Source: Thermoanaerobacter pseudethanolicus ATCC 33223
GTDB lineage: Bacteria; Bacillota; Thermoanaerobacteria; Thermoanaerobacterales; Thermoanaerobacteraceae
Direction: 5' to 3'
Assembly: GCF_000019085.1 (NCBI RefSeq)
Contig: NC_010321.1
Span: 1,871,001-1,935,000 of the forward strand
DNA: 64,000 nt
Positions 49,961 through 58,504 of this stretch are shown one piece after another. Each line of letters starts with the position of its first letter. Positions within the stretch are counted from its first letter, which is position 1. A program made the translations under genes and the position numbers. The notes under the pieces are model-generated. The model did no database searches. It was not told where the DNA came from and worked only from the letters and a program-made list of their open reading frames with translations.

Positions 49961-50758
49961 TAAACTGATTTCATTTTGTGCCTGGTATATTGCTTCTTCA
50001 TCTATTTCTCTTAGCCTTTTAGAATACGCATAGAGAAGAGAAGCCGTTACCAGGTTATTTATTATCCTTGGCAGCCCTTTTGTTAGAGAATATATTGCTT
50101 CATATGCCGATGGTGTAAATATATCATCCATCACTCCAGCTATTTTCATTCTTGTTTTTATATAATCTTGAATTTCTTCTTTTTTTAGCCCTTGCATTAC
50201 ATACTTTATAGAAATTCTTTGCCTTAGTGCACTGTTTACATTCAAGGCTAGTTTGTTTCTTATGTGTGGTTGTCCTGAAAGTATCAATATATACGGGTTT
50301 TGAGAATCCATATTAAAGTTAAATATTATTCTCAAATCTTCAAGAACATCATTAGAAACCAGTTGTATTTCATCTAATATTATGACAGGAGTTATCTTCT
50401 GGCTGTAATAAAGTTCTGTTATCGCTCTTTGTATCTGGTGAAAGAGCGTTACTTTTTTGTATGAGGGGGTTTCGCCTAAAATCATAGCCAATGCTTGATA
50501 GAATTCTCTCACTGTGAGTGTAGAAAGGGCAAAGTAACATGGTTTAAATGTAGAACGATTGAGGCTTTCAGCATATTTTCTTAATGCGGTAGATTTGCCT
50601 GAACCCGCCTCCCCAACGATAAGTCCTATACCCCTTGTTTCTTGTAAATATTTTAGCCTGGCATTTAATTCAGCAATGTCTTCACTTATATAAAGGTCAT
50701 TTACACTTATCTCTTTAGAAAATGGATTAAATTTCATTCCAAAATATTGGGTAAACAT
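49958..50758 (-). CDS. ExeA/TnsC/TniB-like AAA+ ATPase of the transposon
   Basis: A 266-residue AAA+ ATPase, starting at MFTQYFGMKFNPFSKE after AGAGGTG; a start 11 codons earlier overlaps the transposase gene. Walker A GEAGSGKST (49-57), Walker B VIILDEIQ (about 122-129), sensor ILSGQP and an arginine-finger region SALRQRISIKY are present. Such ATPases (TnsC, MuB, TniB) choose or immunise target DNA and activate the DDE transposase. The gene follows the transposase gene by 16 bp, the usual pairing. The ExeA-type C-terminal AAA lid is included. Confidence 0.9.
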   Translation of the reverse strand: MFTQYFGMKFNPFSKEISVNDLYISEDIAELNARLKYLQETRGIGLIVGEAGSGKSTALRKYAESLNRSTFKPCYFALSTLTVREFYQALAMILGETPSYKKVTLFHQIQRAITELYYSQKITPVIILDEIQLVSNDVLEDLRIIFNFNMDSQNPYILILSGQPHIRNKLALNVNSALRQRISIKYVMQGLKKEEIQDYIKTRMKIAGVMDDIFTPSAYEAIYSLTKGLPRIINNLVTASLLYAYSKRLREIDEEAIYQAQNEISL

Positions 50759-50774
50759 TGTAAACACCTCTTTT

Positions 50775-52100
50775 TTAATCAATGATATCATTAAAGGATA
50801 TTACTGGGGGATTAGGTTTTGCAGCAAAATCCACAGTATCTTCATTTTCGCTTACAACCTTTCTGTCTTCGATATATTCTACAGGAATTTTAGCATTCTC
50901 ATGAAAATTTACCTTATACGCTTCCCCTACTTTTTTGCCTTCATGAAAAAGTAAAAGGGGTGTATTATCCTTAAGCCACTGCGGGTCATATCTGACTTCT
51001 AAGCGCATACCTTTAAACTTTTCTTCTGTTTCGTAAAGTATATTTTCCACTTTAAGTGTGGCATCTTTGTTTACTTTACGATTTACTCTTATGAGAAAAC
51101 ATTCATTCAACATATCTATGTCACCACACATATTTACCCTTGATATTTGAGACATGAAAAAATCTAAAGGACTCATGCCAATACTGCTATGTTCTTTTCG
51201 GTTGTAATCCTCCTCCAGCCATTTAAAAAACATCATATTGAGCTCATCTATACTCTTTATGGATGTAGGATCTATTGTGCTTAAAAATCTCATTCTCACC
51301 GTATGAAAGAATCTTTCTATTTTCCCTTTTGAATGAGGTGAAAAGGGCTCAGCATGAATAAGAGATGTACCTAATGATGCACATATATATTCAAATTGAG
51401 TGCTTCTATATATCTTTCCATTGTCAGTGTAGAGCATTTTGGGTATTCCCCTTCTTAGCACTGCTTCTTTAAATGAGTCTCTTAAAGCTAAAAAATTCTG
51501 GGTATAGTAAAAGCGAGCATAGGTACACAGCCTGGAAGCATCATCTATATATGCAATAAGGTACGTTTGCCTTTTTGTTTTACCTTCTTTAATATATGGC
51601 CCATACATGACATCAGTCTGCCACAGTTCATTGATGAATTCATGGGAAAATCTCTTTGTTTTACCCTCTTTTTCTTTATCTAAAGATTTTACAGGAATGT
51701 TTTTCAAAAACCTATAGAATGTCGAAAGGGATACTTTATCCGGTGAGATTATTCCTTCTCCTATCAATGTCTCATAAAGAAGTTTGTTTGGCATTTCAGG
51801 ATGTTCAAGCTTTTTTTGCTTTATTTTCTCTGAAAGTTCAAAGTTTATCTTTCTGTATTTGCCTCTGTCGCTTCGATAACCCGGCTTTAACGCTTCTATA
51901 CCGCCTCTTAAATACTGATATAGCCACCCTCTAAGTGTCTTGGGAGTATATCTTCTCATTCCAAGATAAGGTATCTCAATAGGTTTATCGGAAAGAGCAT
52001 CAAAATATTCTTTCTGATTTTTTACCTGTCCGTTTAGCACCGGACTTATCAGTGAAAATCTCTTTAATGCTATAGCTTCTCTCGCTTTTTCATCAAGCAT
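50775..52100 (-). CDS. Mu/TnsB-type DDE transposase
   Basis: A 441-residue transposase of the retroviral-integrase superfamily. N-terminal helix-turn-helix regions (about 15-135; RYTPKTLRGWLYQYLRGGIE and SLSTFYRFLKNI) precede the rve catalytic core with Asp in LWQTDVMYG (about 164), Asp in MLYTDNGK (about 226) and Glu in KGKIERFFHTVR (about 259). A Mu-C/TnsB-like beta-barrel domain follows (LRVN-type RVNRKVNKDATLKVENILYE). Its pairing with the adjacent ATPase is as in Tn5053, Tn552 and Tn7. No TnsA-like nuclease or TniQ gene lies nearby, so replicative (cointegrate) movement is likely. Confidence 0.9.
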   Translation of the reverse strand: MLDEKAREAIALKRFSLISPVLNGQVKNQKEYFDALSDKPIEIPYLGMRRYTPKTLRGWLYQYLRGGIEALKPGYRSDRGKYRKINFELSEKIKQKKLEHPEMPNKLLYETLIGEGIISPDKVSLSTFYRFLKNIPVKSLDKEKEGKTKRFSHEFINELWQTDVMYGPYIKEGKTKRQTYLIAYIDDASRLCTYARFYYTQNFLALRDSFKEAVLRRGIPKMLYTDNGKIYRSTQFEYICASLGTSLIHAEPFSPHSKGKIERFFHTVRMRFLSTIDPTSIKSIDELNMMFFKWLEEDYNRKEHSSIGMSPLDFFMSQISRVNMCGDIDMLNECFLIRVNRKVNKDATLKVENILYETEEKFKGMRLEVRYDPQWLKDNTPLLLFHEGKKVGEAYKVNFHENAKIPVEYIEDRKVVSENEDTVDFAAKPNPPVISFNDIID

Positions 52101-52236
52101 TTATATGTTCCCCCTTCACTTTTTTGATTTCTTAATCGTAATTTTAGCTCATACCTGGGGGACATTAAAGGAAAAAGTTATGTTGCTAAGAAAAAATCAA
52201 AATTTTTATTTAAATCTTTCGGATTTAATGCTAAAA

Positions 52237-52818
52237 TTATGTGAGAGAGGCCAGAAATGATTTTTGGCAATGAGCATAAAACCGTTGGGAGAAGAGTGGT
52301 ACAATGCTTATTATGTCCAAAATCTCTCTGGCCCTCTCTCTTTGTGAGTCAGTCTCAGATAACTTTATGTAAGGGTCTATTTGCCTTAATCCGTATATGA
52401 TAAAACTTAAATTATTCATTATCCTTTTGGTGTAAAAATATATATGCTGTCTTGAAAATAGTATGGTGGGAAAGTTTCTTTTTAAGTCACTTATGAAAGA
52501 ACTGAGAGTTTTTTCTCTTGTAAGTGTCTCTTTTAAAGACTTTACAATCATATTGAAAGAATACTGAAAATGGGGAAGACAGAAATCAGGAAGGTAGGAA
52601 AGAGTTCTTTTGCACACAGGACATATATATCTTCTTATGGCTATTTTTATACAGTTGGATCCGTCTAAATAGTAACGGTAATAAAACCCGTGCTTTTTTA
52701 GTTTTACTCTACACTTGCAATCGGGATAAGGACATCTATCTGGCGGGGCAGGGAAATTGTAATCTTTGCCCTTTCGTAAATACTCTTCAATGTTATCAAC
52801 ATGGAAAACTATTTGCAT
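52237..52818 (-). CDS. Zinc-ribbon protein of the transposon (DUF6431-like)
   Basis: A 193-residue protein with two Cys pairs, RCPYPDCKCRVK (about 29-40) and YICPVCKRTL (about 69-78), enclosing KKHGFYYRYYLDG, then a helical Arg/Lys-rich region to the C-terminus. This is like the DUF6431 domain often found beside such transposases. A start at 52818 (MQIVFHVDN) is chosen because GGAGAGG lies six bases upstream; the frame opens at a TTG inside that site. It is the first gene of the transposon and lies 136 bp before the transposase gene. It could bind transposon ends or targets; its function is unknown. Confidence 0.75.
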   Translation of the reverse strand: MQIVFHVDNIEEYLRKGKDYNFPAPPDRCPYPDCKCRVKLKKHGFYYRYYLDGSNCIKIAIRRYICPVCKRTLSYLPDFCLPHFQYSFNMIVKSLKETLTREKTLSSFISDLKRNFPTILFSRQHIYFYTKRIMNNLSFIIYGLRQIDPYIKLSETDSQRERAREILDIISIVPLFSQRFYAHCQKSFLASLT

Positions 52819-52835
52819 AAGTAACCTCTCCAATT

Positions 52836-52893
52836 AAAATTAATGCTAAAGGAATCTGAAAAAAATTTATCAAATTCCTTTAGCATTAATTTT
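52836..52893. promoter_or_regulatory. 20-bp perfect inverted repeat before the zinc-ribbon gene
   Basis: AAAATTAATGCTAAAGGAAT (52836-52855) and its exact inverse (52874-52893) enclose an 18-nt loop directly upstream of the GGAGAGG ribosome site. It could insulate the transposon genes from outside transcription, or be a protein site at the right end. Confidence 0.6.
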
Positions 52894-52961
52894 ATCACAA
52901 GATTATTTAATCTGAAAAATTTTTTCGATTTTAGGCTAAATTAATTTGAGAAATGACAATA

Positions 52962-52970
52962 TGGTATAAT
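52962..52970 (+). promoter_or_regulatory. Extended -10 promoter of the second rubrerythrin-VIT1 gene
   Basis: TGGTATAAT, identical to that of copy A, begins four bases after the transposon end, so any -35 contribution now comes from transposon DNA. Confidence 0.6.
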
Positions 52971-53031
52971 AAATATGAATTTTATTTCTGGTATTTTCGC
53001 AAAAATTATTCTCTGAAAGGATGGTTTACAA

Positions 53032-54120
53032 ATGAATCCTATAGACCAAGCTATTAGTTTTTACAAAGAAGAAGTTGAAGCTGCTGACCTTTACACATAC
53101 CTTGCGAAAATAGAAAAAAATCCACAAACTAAAAGTAATTTTGAAGCACTTGCAAAAATGGAGCATGCTCATGCAAAATTTTGGCATCAATTTTTAAAAG
53201 ACAGAAATATAGAAATTCTAGAAGAAAAATTTCACAAATTTAAGCTTTTTACTTATAAAATATTGAGAACCTTAGTTGGAAGCAAATTATTCGTCACAAT
53301 ACTTGAGATGAATGAAATAACAAGTACCGAATCCTATTACCGCTATTTTAACGAAGCTTCTCTTACAGAAGAAGAAAAATTAATTCTCTCAAAAATCATA
53401 GAAGATGAGCTTGAACATGAAAAAATGTTTAGCAGACAAAAAGATAAATTCAACATAGAAAACATAAGAGATTTCATACTTGGAATGAACGATGGCCTTG
53501 TGGAAATCTTAGGAACTGTAACAGGACTTTCAGCTATTTATCCAAAAAGCCCCATCACCGTTGGAACCGCAGGTTTAGTAGTAGGAGTAGCTGGTGCTCT
53601 TTCTATGGCAATAGGTGCATACACCTCTGTACGGTCTCAAAGACAAGTAAATGAAGGAATAAAAAGGAAAATGGAGCTTTTATTTAAAGTCTCAAAAGAC
53701 AGGGCAAAAGAAGAATTTTTAAATAAACTGTCGGAATCTGGTATACCCGAAGATGTCGGAACAGAAATCGTAGAAAAACTCAGTAACAATGAAGATGCCA
53801 TGACAAACCTCTTAACTGAAGAAATTTCTGAAAACGAAATAAAATCTGCTCTATATACCGGCATTGCATACCTTGTAGGACTCCTATTCCCTGTTTTACC
53901 TTATTTTATAATCACCTCATCGTCTTTAGTAGCACTTTTATTTTCAGTGATTTTTGCAGCAATAGCACTTTCTATAGTAGGAGTTGTAGTATCTGTCGCT
54001 TCAGAAAGTCTGTCTGTCAAAGGAAAGGTCTTAGAAATGGTAGTAACAGGTCTTGGCGCAGCAGCTTTATCATATCTTTTCGGCACTTTGGTACAATATG
54101 TATTTGGCATACAAGCATAA
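53032..54120 (+). CDS. Rubrerythrin-VIT1/CCC1 fusion transporter (MbfA-like), copy B
   Basis: A 362-residue protein. The N-terminal ferritin-like domain (about 1-135) has di-iron ligands in FYKEEVEAADLY, KMEHAHAKFW and EDELEHEKMF. The C-terminal VIT1/CCC1 membrane domain (about 145-360, five helices) has GMNDGLVEILGTVTGLSAIY and VVGVAGALSMAIGAYTS. In related proteins this architecture exports iron (MbfA) or stores Fe/Mn away. It is intact, unlike copy A at 26520. The strong ribosome site and leader are shared with copy A. A terminator follows. Confidence 0.9.
   Translation: MNPIDQAISFYKEEVEAADLYTYLAKIEKNPQTKSNFEALAKMEHAHAKFWHQFLKDRNIEILEEKFHKFKLFTYKILRTLVGSKLFVTILEMNEITSTESYYRYFNEASLTEEEKLILSKIIEDELEHEKMFSRQKDKFNIENIRDFILGMNDGLVEILGTVTGLSAIYPKSPITVGTAGLVVGVAGALSMAIGAYTSVRSQRQVNEGIKRKMELLFKVSKDRAKEEFLNKLSESGIPEDVGTEIVEKLSNNEDAMTNLLTEEISENEIKSALYTGIAYLVGLLFPVLPYFIITSSSLVALLFSVIFAAIALSIVGVVVSVASESLSVKGKVLEMVVTGLGAAALSYLFGTLVQYVFGIQA
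53372..53858 (+). repeat. 487-bp near-identical tract shared with 26859-27345
   Basis: Only one base differs over 487, while the flanking gene sequence is clearly more diverged. This fits recent gene conversion between the two copies. Confidence 0.9.
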
Positions 54121-54144
54121 AAGGGCAGAATCCTCTGCCCTTTT
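54119..54144. terminator. Bidirectional terminator
   Basis: AAAAGGGCAGA (54119-54129) and TCTGCCCTTTT (54134-54144) form an 11-bp stem with a 4-nt loop, between the convergent transporter gene and the M42 array B. Confidence 0.88.
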
Positions 54145-54247
54145 ATGCTTTCTATTATCTTCCCTGCTAGCTTTTACAAGCAAACAAAAGGAGGGTTCTC
54201 TTGTCTTATAGAAAAGAACCATCACCTTGTCTGTATATTTTTACCAA

Positions 54248-55231
54248 TCATTTCTCAAGAACTTTTTTCAAAAGTTCAATGCTTGCCTCAACGTCATTTT
54301 TATCTACCATTTCTGATACGCTGTGGACGTACCTTGTCGGAATTGATATGACACCAGCTGGTATACCGCCTTTTGTCAAATGTATAGGCCCTGCATCAGT
54401 TCCACCAAATTCAAGTATTTCCAGCTGATAAGGGATGTTGTGTTTTTGAGCTATTTCAATCATCATCTCCCTCACAGAAGGGCTTACTATTATTGACCTG
54501 TCCATCACTTTTATAGCTGCCCCTTTACCAAGAGAGACTGCCATCTTTTTCGCTTTAGGTGTATCGCCAGTTGATGTAACATCAACTGCTACAGCAAAAT
54601 CTGGATGTATGTTATAGGCAGCTGCAGCTGCACCTCTTGTTCCAACTTCTTCTTGAACAGTAAAAACAAAATATACCTCATTTTTTGTCTTAAGATTTTT
54701 CAATACCTCAATTGCCACATAACAGCCTATTCTATCATCAAATGCTTTTGAGATAAGCCTATCTCCTGATTCAATAAACTCACCGGCAAATGCGGCACTA
54801 TCACCTATATTTACATATTTTTGAGCCTCTTCTTTATTTTTCGCTCCAATGTCTATATACAACTTTTCAGTCTTTATCTCTTTTTTATCCTCTAAATGCT
54901 CTACTCCTATAACTCCTTGCACTCCATTTTTAAAAATTACTCTTCTTCCTATTGTCTGCTCTACAAAAACTCCCCCTATAGTAGTAAACCTTAAGAAACC
55001 CTCATCTTCTATGTGTGTAACCATAAGCCCTATTTCATCCGTATGAGCAGCTACCATTATCTTTTTTCCTTTTCCAGCTTTTTTGCATATCATATTTCCC
55101 AAAGCGTCATAAGTTATATCATCACAAAAATCCTTTACTTCCGCTTTTATAATTTCAAGCACTTTATCCTCATTTCCTGAGGGTCCATAAGTTTGTGTAA
55201 GTTTTTTTATCAATTCTATATTTAAACTCAT
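54248..55231 (-). CDS. M42-family aminopeptidase, third gene of array B
   Basis: A 327-residue metal aminopeptidase, the counterpart of 30656-31639 with the same length and most residues identical. Ligands are His in MVAAHTDEIGLM, Asp in SKAFDDRIGC, Glu pair in FTVQEEVGTRG, Asp in VAVDVTSTGDTP and His in TRYVHSVSEM. It overlaps the second gene by 4 bp, as in array A. Cytosolic peptide trimming after oligopeptide uptake or protein turnover is the expected role. Confidence 0.93.
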   Translation of the reverse strand: MSLNIELIKKLTQTYGPSGNEDKVLEIIKAEVKDFCDDITYDALGNMICKKAGKGKKIMVAAHTDEIGLMVTHIEDEGFLRFTTIGGVFVEQTIGRRVIFKNGVQGVIGVEHLEDKKEIKTEKLYIDIGAKNKEEAQKYVNIGDSAAFAGEFIESGDRLISKAFDDRIGCYVAIEVLKNLKTKNEVYFVFTVQEEVGTRGAAAAAYNIHPDFAVAVDVTSTGDTPKAKKMAVSLGKGAAIKVMDRSIIVSPSVREMMIEIAQKHNIPYQLEILEFGGTDAGPIHLTKGGIPAGVISIPTRYVHSVSEMVDKNDVEASIELLKKVLEK

Positions 55232-56250
55232 ATTAAAGCCTCCTTTTCAATATTTTTGATTATCAAATCAACCAATTTAACTGTGTTATTAAAATCTTCT
55301 AAAAAGGCTACAGAATTAAAAGAATGAATATACCTACATGGGACTGATACAGCAATTGTTTTTATGCCACCTTTTGTAAGGTGAATTTTACCTGCGTCAT
55401 TCCCACCACTGGCTATCCTCCTAAACTGATAAGGCACTTTATTCTCTTCTGCTATTTTTACAATCTTGTCAATCACCTTTTTATCGTAAAGAGCGGTCCT
55501 GTCCATTAATGAAATTGCAGGCCCTTTCCCCAGTTCAGTAGAAACTAAATGGGGTACTGAATCGGAAACATCTGCTGCAACAGTGCCTTCTACAACTATA
55601 GCAAAGTCAGGCTCTACATTATAAGCTGCAACACCAGCTCCCCTTAAGCCAACCTCTTCTTGCACAGTGAAAGCTACACAAATAGGATATTCATACTCAT
55701 TTTTTAAAACTTCTATCAAAACATTGCATCCTATCCTGTCATCCAAAGCCTTCGCTTTAACATAGTCGTTTCCCAATATTTCAAAATTTGAATCAAAATA
55801 AATATAGTCTCCTAGAGAAACGTGTTTTAAAGCTTCTTCCTTAGAAGTCGCTCCTATGTCTATGTAAAGAGAATCATAATCAAGTGGTCTTTGCTGCTCT
55901 TCTCTTTTTTGAAGGTGTATTGGCTTTGCACCAATAACGCCGTTTATCTTCTTTTCACCTACTTTTACTGTTTTAGAAACAAGTATGCGGTTGTCTACTC
56001 CGCCAACTGGTGAAAAGCTCAATGTTCCATCTTCATTTACTGATTTTACCATCAATCCTACTTCGTCCATATGAGCAGCTAACATTATTTTAGGTTTGTC
56101 TTTTTTCCCTTTTTTACAAGTTATCAAATTCCCCATTTTATCTACATAAACATTATCTACATAAGGTTCAACAATGCTTTTTATCTTCTCCCTTATCTCC
56201 TTTTCATCCCCTGAAGCACTCATTATTTCTGTCAATTCTTTTAATAACAT
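55228..56250 (-). CDS. M42-family aminopeptidase, second gene of array B
   Basis: A 340-residue M42 peptidase paired with 31636-32655. Motifs are MLAAHMDEVGLM, KALDDRIGCN, TVQEEVGLRGAG and CRYIHSFNS. Like its partner it has Glu in place of the usual metal Asp (AIVVEGTVAAD), which shows that the change predates the duplication of the array. Overlaps of 10 bp with the first gene and 4 bp with the third are kept as well. Confidence 0.93.
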   Translation of the reverse strand: MLLKELTEIMSASGDEKEIREKIKSIVEPYVDNVYVDKMGNLITCKKGKKDKPKIMLAAHMDEVGLMVKSVNEDGTLSFSPVGGVDNRILVSKTVKVGEKKINGVIGAKPIHLQKREEQQRPLDYDSLYIDIGATSKEEALKHVSLGDYIYFDSNFEILGNDYVKAKALDDRIGCNVLIEVLKNEYEYPICVAFTVQEEVGLRGAGVAAYNVEPDFAIVVEGTVAADVSDSVPHLVSTELGKGPAISLMDRTALYDKKVIDKIVKIAEENKVPYQFRRIASGGNDAGKIHLTKGGIKTIAVSVPCRYIHSFNSVAFLEDFNNTVKLVDLIIKNIEKEALI

Positions 56251-57281
56251 AAATGTCCCTCCAATTCCTCTGGAAGATTAGCAATGTAATAAGCTAAAAG
56301 CTTGCCGCTATTTATTATATCTTTCATATTTGCTGTTTCTACTGAAGTATGCATGTATCTTAAAGGTATTGATACAAGCCCAGTTGGAACCCCATCTTTT
56401 GAGATTTGTATCGCCCATGCATCCGTTCCAGAAGGCCCCGGCAAAGGCTCCACTTGATAATTTATGTTATAACTTTTGGCAGCTTCTACAAGCCCTTTGT
56501 ATACTGCCGGATGCATATTAGGTCCTTTTCCAATTGCAGGTCCTTTACCCAGCTCTATCTCTATACTAAGTCCCCGAGCTTTACCATGTGTAACATCAAT
56601 AGCAATAGCAATGTCTGGCTCCACATTGTAAGCAGAAGTTATAGCTCCTCTTACCCCTACTTCTTCCTGCAGTGTTGCCACTGCGTATACATCGTGATAA
56701 TGATAAAGTTTATTAAGCTCCTCAAGGCATACTGCCATTACAGCAATACCTGCCCTGTCATCCAAAGCTTTACCTGAAACATAATCATTTAAAAGCTCTC
56801 TAAACTCTCTTTTTATAGTTATTACATCTCCAATTTTAACTAATTCCTCTACTTCTTTTTTGCTCATTCCTACATCTATGTACATATCCTCAATCTTTAT
56901 GGCTTTTTCCATATCCCCTAAGGATAAAAGATGCGGTGGCTTGCTTCCTATAACTCCCAATATATCCTTCTTTCCGTGAACTATTACCTCTTGAGAAGGA
57001 AGAGTCCTTTGGTCTATACCCCCTACAGTGGTAAACTTGATAAATCCTTTATCGTCTATATCCTTTACTATAAGACCTATTTCATCTAAATGAGCTGCCA
57101 GCATTACTTTATACTTACCTTTTGTGCCCTTTTTTAAAAAAAATAAATTGCCAAATTTATCTTCAGTGACTTCATCGGAAATTTGAGCAAACTCTTCTTT
57201 TACTAAGTCATAGATACCTCTTTCATGTCCAGAAACTCCATGGCTTTCGCATAATTTCTTCAGCAAATTCTTATAATCCAT
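56241..57281 (-). CDS. M42-family aminopeptidase, first gene of array B
   Basis: A 346-residue M42 peptidase paired with 32646-33686, the first gene of the operon. Motifs are MLAAHLDEIGLI, GKALDDRAGI, LQEEVGVRG, IAIDVTHGKARG and LRYMHTSVET. The leader upstream of about 130 bp remains recognisably similar to that of array A, including CATTTTCTACCCCTTCCC read on the plus strand at the start codon. Confidence 0.93.
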   Translation of the reverse strand: MDYKNLLKKLCESHGVSGHERGIYDLVKEEFAQISDEVTEDKFGNLFFLKKGTKGKYKVMLAAHLDEIGLIVKDIDDKGFIKFTTVGGIDQRTLPSQEVIVHGKKDILGVIGSKPPHLLSLGDMEKAIKIEDMYIDVGMSKKEVEELVKIGDVITIKREFRELLNDYVSGKALDDRAGIAVMAVCLEELNKLYHYHDVYAVATLQEEVGVRGAITSAYNVEPDIAIAIDVTHGKARGLSIEIELGKGPAIGKGPNMHPAVYKGLVEAAKSYNINYQVEPLPGPSGTDAWAIQISKDGVPTGLVSIPLRYMHTSVETANMKDIINSGKLLAYYIANLPEELEGHLCY

Positions 57282-57411
57282 TTTCTACCCCTTCCCATAT
57301 AGTTTTATTAAACCTTTCCTTTTATTTTATGAACAACCCTTACAAGTTTATTATTTCTACAAAACCTCTCAAATTCCTGCTTATTCTTTTGTTGAATTAA
57401 AAAATACTTTT

Positions 57412-57640
57412 ATGATAAAATCAGAAATTTTGCTAGGAAACCTTCAAAGGGGTATTGGCTCAACTGATATTAACGCATTTAATTTTAATCCTTACAGCCT
57501 TATCAGCTTTACTCGTCAAGGAAATGTGGCATTATCCTTTTTGTTATCCTGTTTAATTTGCCTTTTTTGGCTTTTTGTCCTATGTAAAAAAAGCTGGTGA
57601 AAATTGAAATGCACGCATTGGAAATAAAAAACTAATAGCT
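57412..57640 (+). pseudogene. Fusion scar of a lost YtrA/ABC operon
   Basis: A 62-codon frame (57412-57600) joins a GntR piece (MIKSEILLGNLQRG) directly to the end of the small ABC membrane subunit (GSTDINAFNFNPYSLISFTR onward). It is followed by the first eight codons of the ATPase gene (ATGCACGCATTGG, MHALEIKN) and a stop. Comparison with the intact operon at 33898-36768 shows loss of the promoter, the first gene, most of the regulator and permease, and nearly all of the ATPase. No function is expected. The remaining 100 bp to 57746 hold nothing recognisable. Confidence 0.85.
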
Positions 57641-57746
57641 ATTTTGCAGATCTCAATTATAAATATTTAAATCCTTATATCCAAAATCTTGAACTTTGAA
57701 GCGTTTTTCGCTTATTCGATTAAAAACCTCATTCTCTTTATTGTTT

Positions 57747-58403
57747 TTATTTATTCCTAAAAATCACATAAGAATACACAACTGGCACTATAACGGCAGC
57801 AACAAGAAGAACAAACATCAAAATACCCACCCATGTGCCGGTGAATAATAAAGCAAATACTCCGACAATACCTGCAATAAGCCATACTTTTCCGCCCATC
57901 TGGTGTGTCTTATTCCACACCTCTTCATCCGCCAGAGTCCAGGGCGTCCTTATGCCAACAAAATAATTGTGTTGAATTTTACCCATATAGCTTCCAAACA
58001 CAATCAACATCACAGGAATAATAGCATTCCCAAGCCTATCTATGTTCACCTTATATCCCAATGCAGAAAAGGTAGCGGCAAGGTACACTGCAGATAAAAT
58101 AATTATTAAAACAGCCCTTATCACCCTATATGCCCCGGCAAACTTACCATAATTAGCTTTTTTAGGGTCAATCAGAGGAACAAATACCATCAAAAAATAT
58201 ACTCCGGTAATGATTGAAGGTAAAATAAACACATCCTGCTTTGGTCCAAAACTATCTACTTGGCCAGAAATATTCCAATGCATTGGAATTTTATCCGGCA
58301 AACGCCCAAAAACAACAAAGGTAAAAATCCATATCAATAGTATAATTCCAATTAACCACCAATCTTTTTTCATTTCCTGTTTTACATCATAATTTTCATA
58401 CAT
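57747..58403 (-). CDS. SdpI/DUF1648-family membrane protein
   Basis: A 218-residue membrane protein with six helices. The N-terminal DUF1648 motif is LPDKIPMHWNISGQVD (about residues 35-50), and the SdpI domain has NYFVGIRTPWTLADEEVWNK with THQMGGK near 165-172. SdpI proteins give immunity to the SdpC toxin in Bacillus and act as sensors, but many members have no known toxin partner; none is seen here. The start follows AAAGGAG. It has no counterpart in copy A of the duplicated block. Confidence 0.9.
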   Translation of the reverse strand: MYENYDVKQEMKKDWWLIGIILLIWIFTFVVFGRLPDKIPMHWNISGQVDSFGPKQDVFILPSIITGVYFLMVFVPLIDPKKANYGKFAGAYRVIRAVLIIILSAVYLAATFSALGYKVNIDRLGNAIIPVMLIVFGSYMGKIQHNYFVGIRTPWTLADEEVWNKTHQMGGKVWLIAGIVGVFALLFTGTWVGILMFVLLVAAVIVPVVYSYVIFRNK

Positions 58404-58504
58404 GATATTTTTACTCCTTTCTTAACCTATTTGAAATTTTTCTTTTTTGTGTTACTCTTAAAAGTAAATACAAAGTTAAACTTTCACATCAGGGAGGCAG
58501 TTTA

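Larger units (their letters stand above)
47834..52958. mobile_element. 5.1-kb Mu/Tn7-like transposon with three-gene core and nested intron
   Basis: The ends carry 18-bp inverted repeats, TGTCAATTCTCAAATTAA at 47834-47851 and TGTCATTTCTCAAATTAA read inward from 52958 (17/18 match). More copies of TTTCTCAAATTA or TTTTCAAATTA lie at 47863 and 47906, of TTTTTAAGWGCATAA at 47883 and 47946, and of TTTTTCAGATTA inside the right end (52908-52919, 52853-52865). This multi-site layout is typical of Mu/Tn7-type transposase binding. Inside are a zinc-ribbon protein, a DDE transposase and an AAA+ ATPase, all on the minus strand, plus a group IIC intron. I could not match a 5-bp target duplication at these limits (TTAAA left, ATATG right). 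Confidence 0.78.

Noticed and set aside
47834-52958. CRISPR-associated transposon
   Set aside because: No Cas gene, TniQ or repeat array is inside or next to the element.
30656-57281. M42 gene arrays as a long tandem repeat or CRISPR-like array
   Set aside because: They are coding paralogues with diverged sequence, not short regularly spaced repeats.
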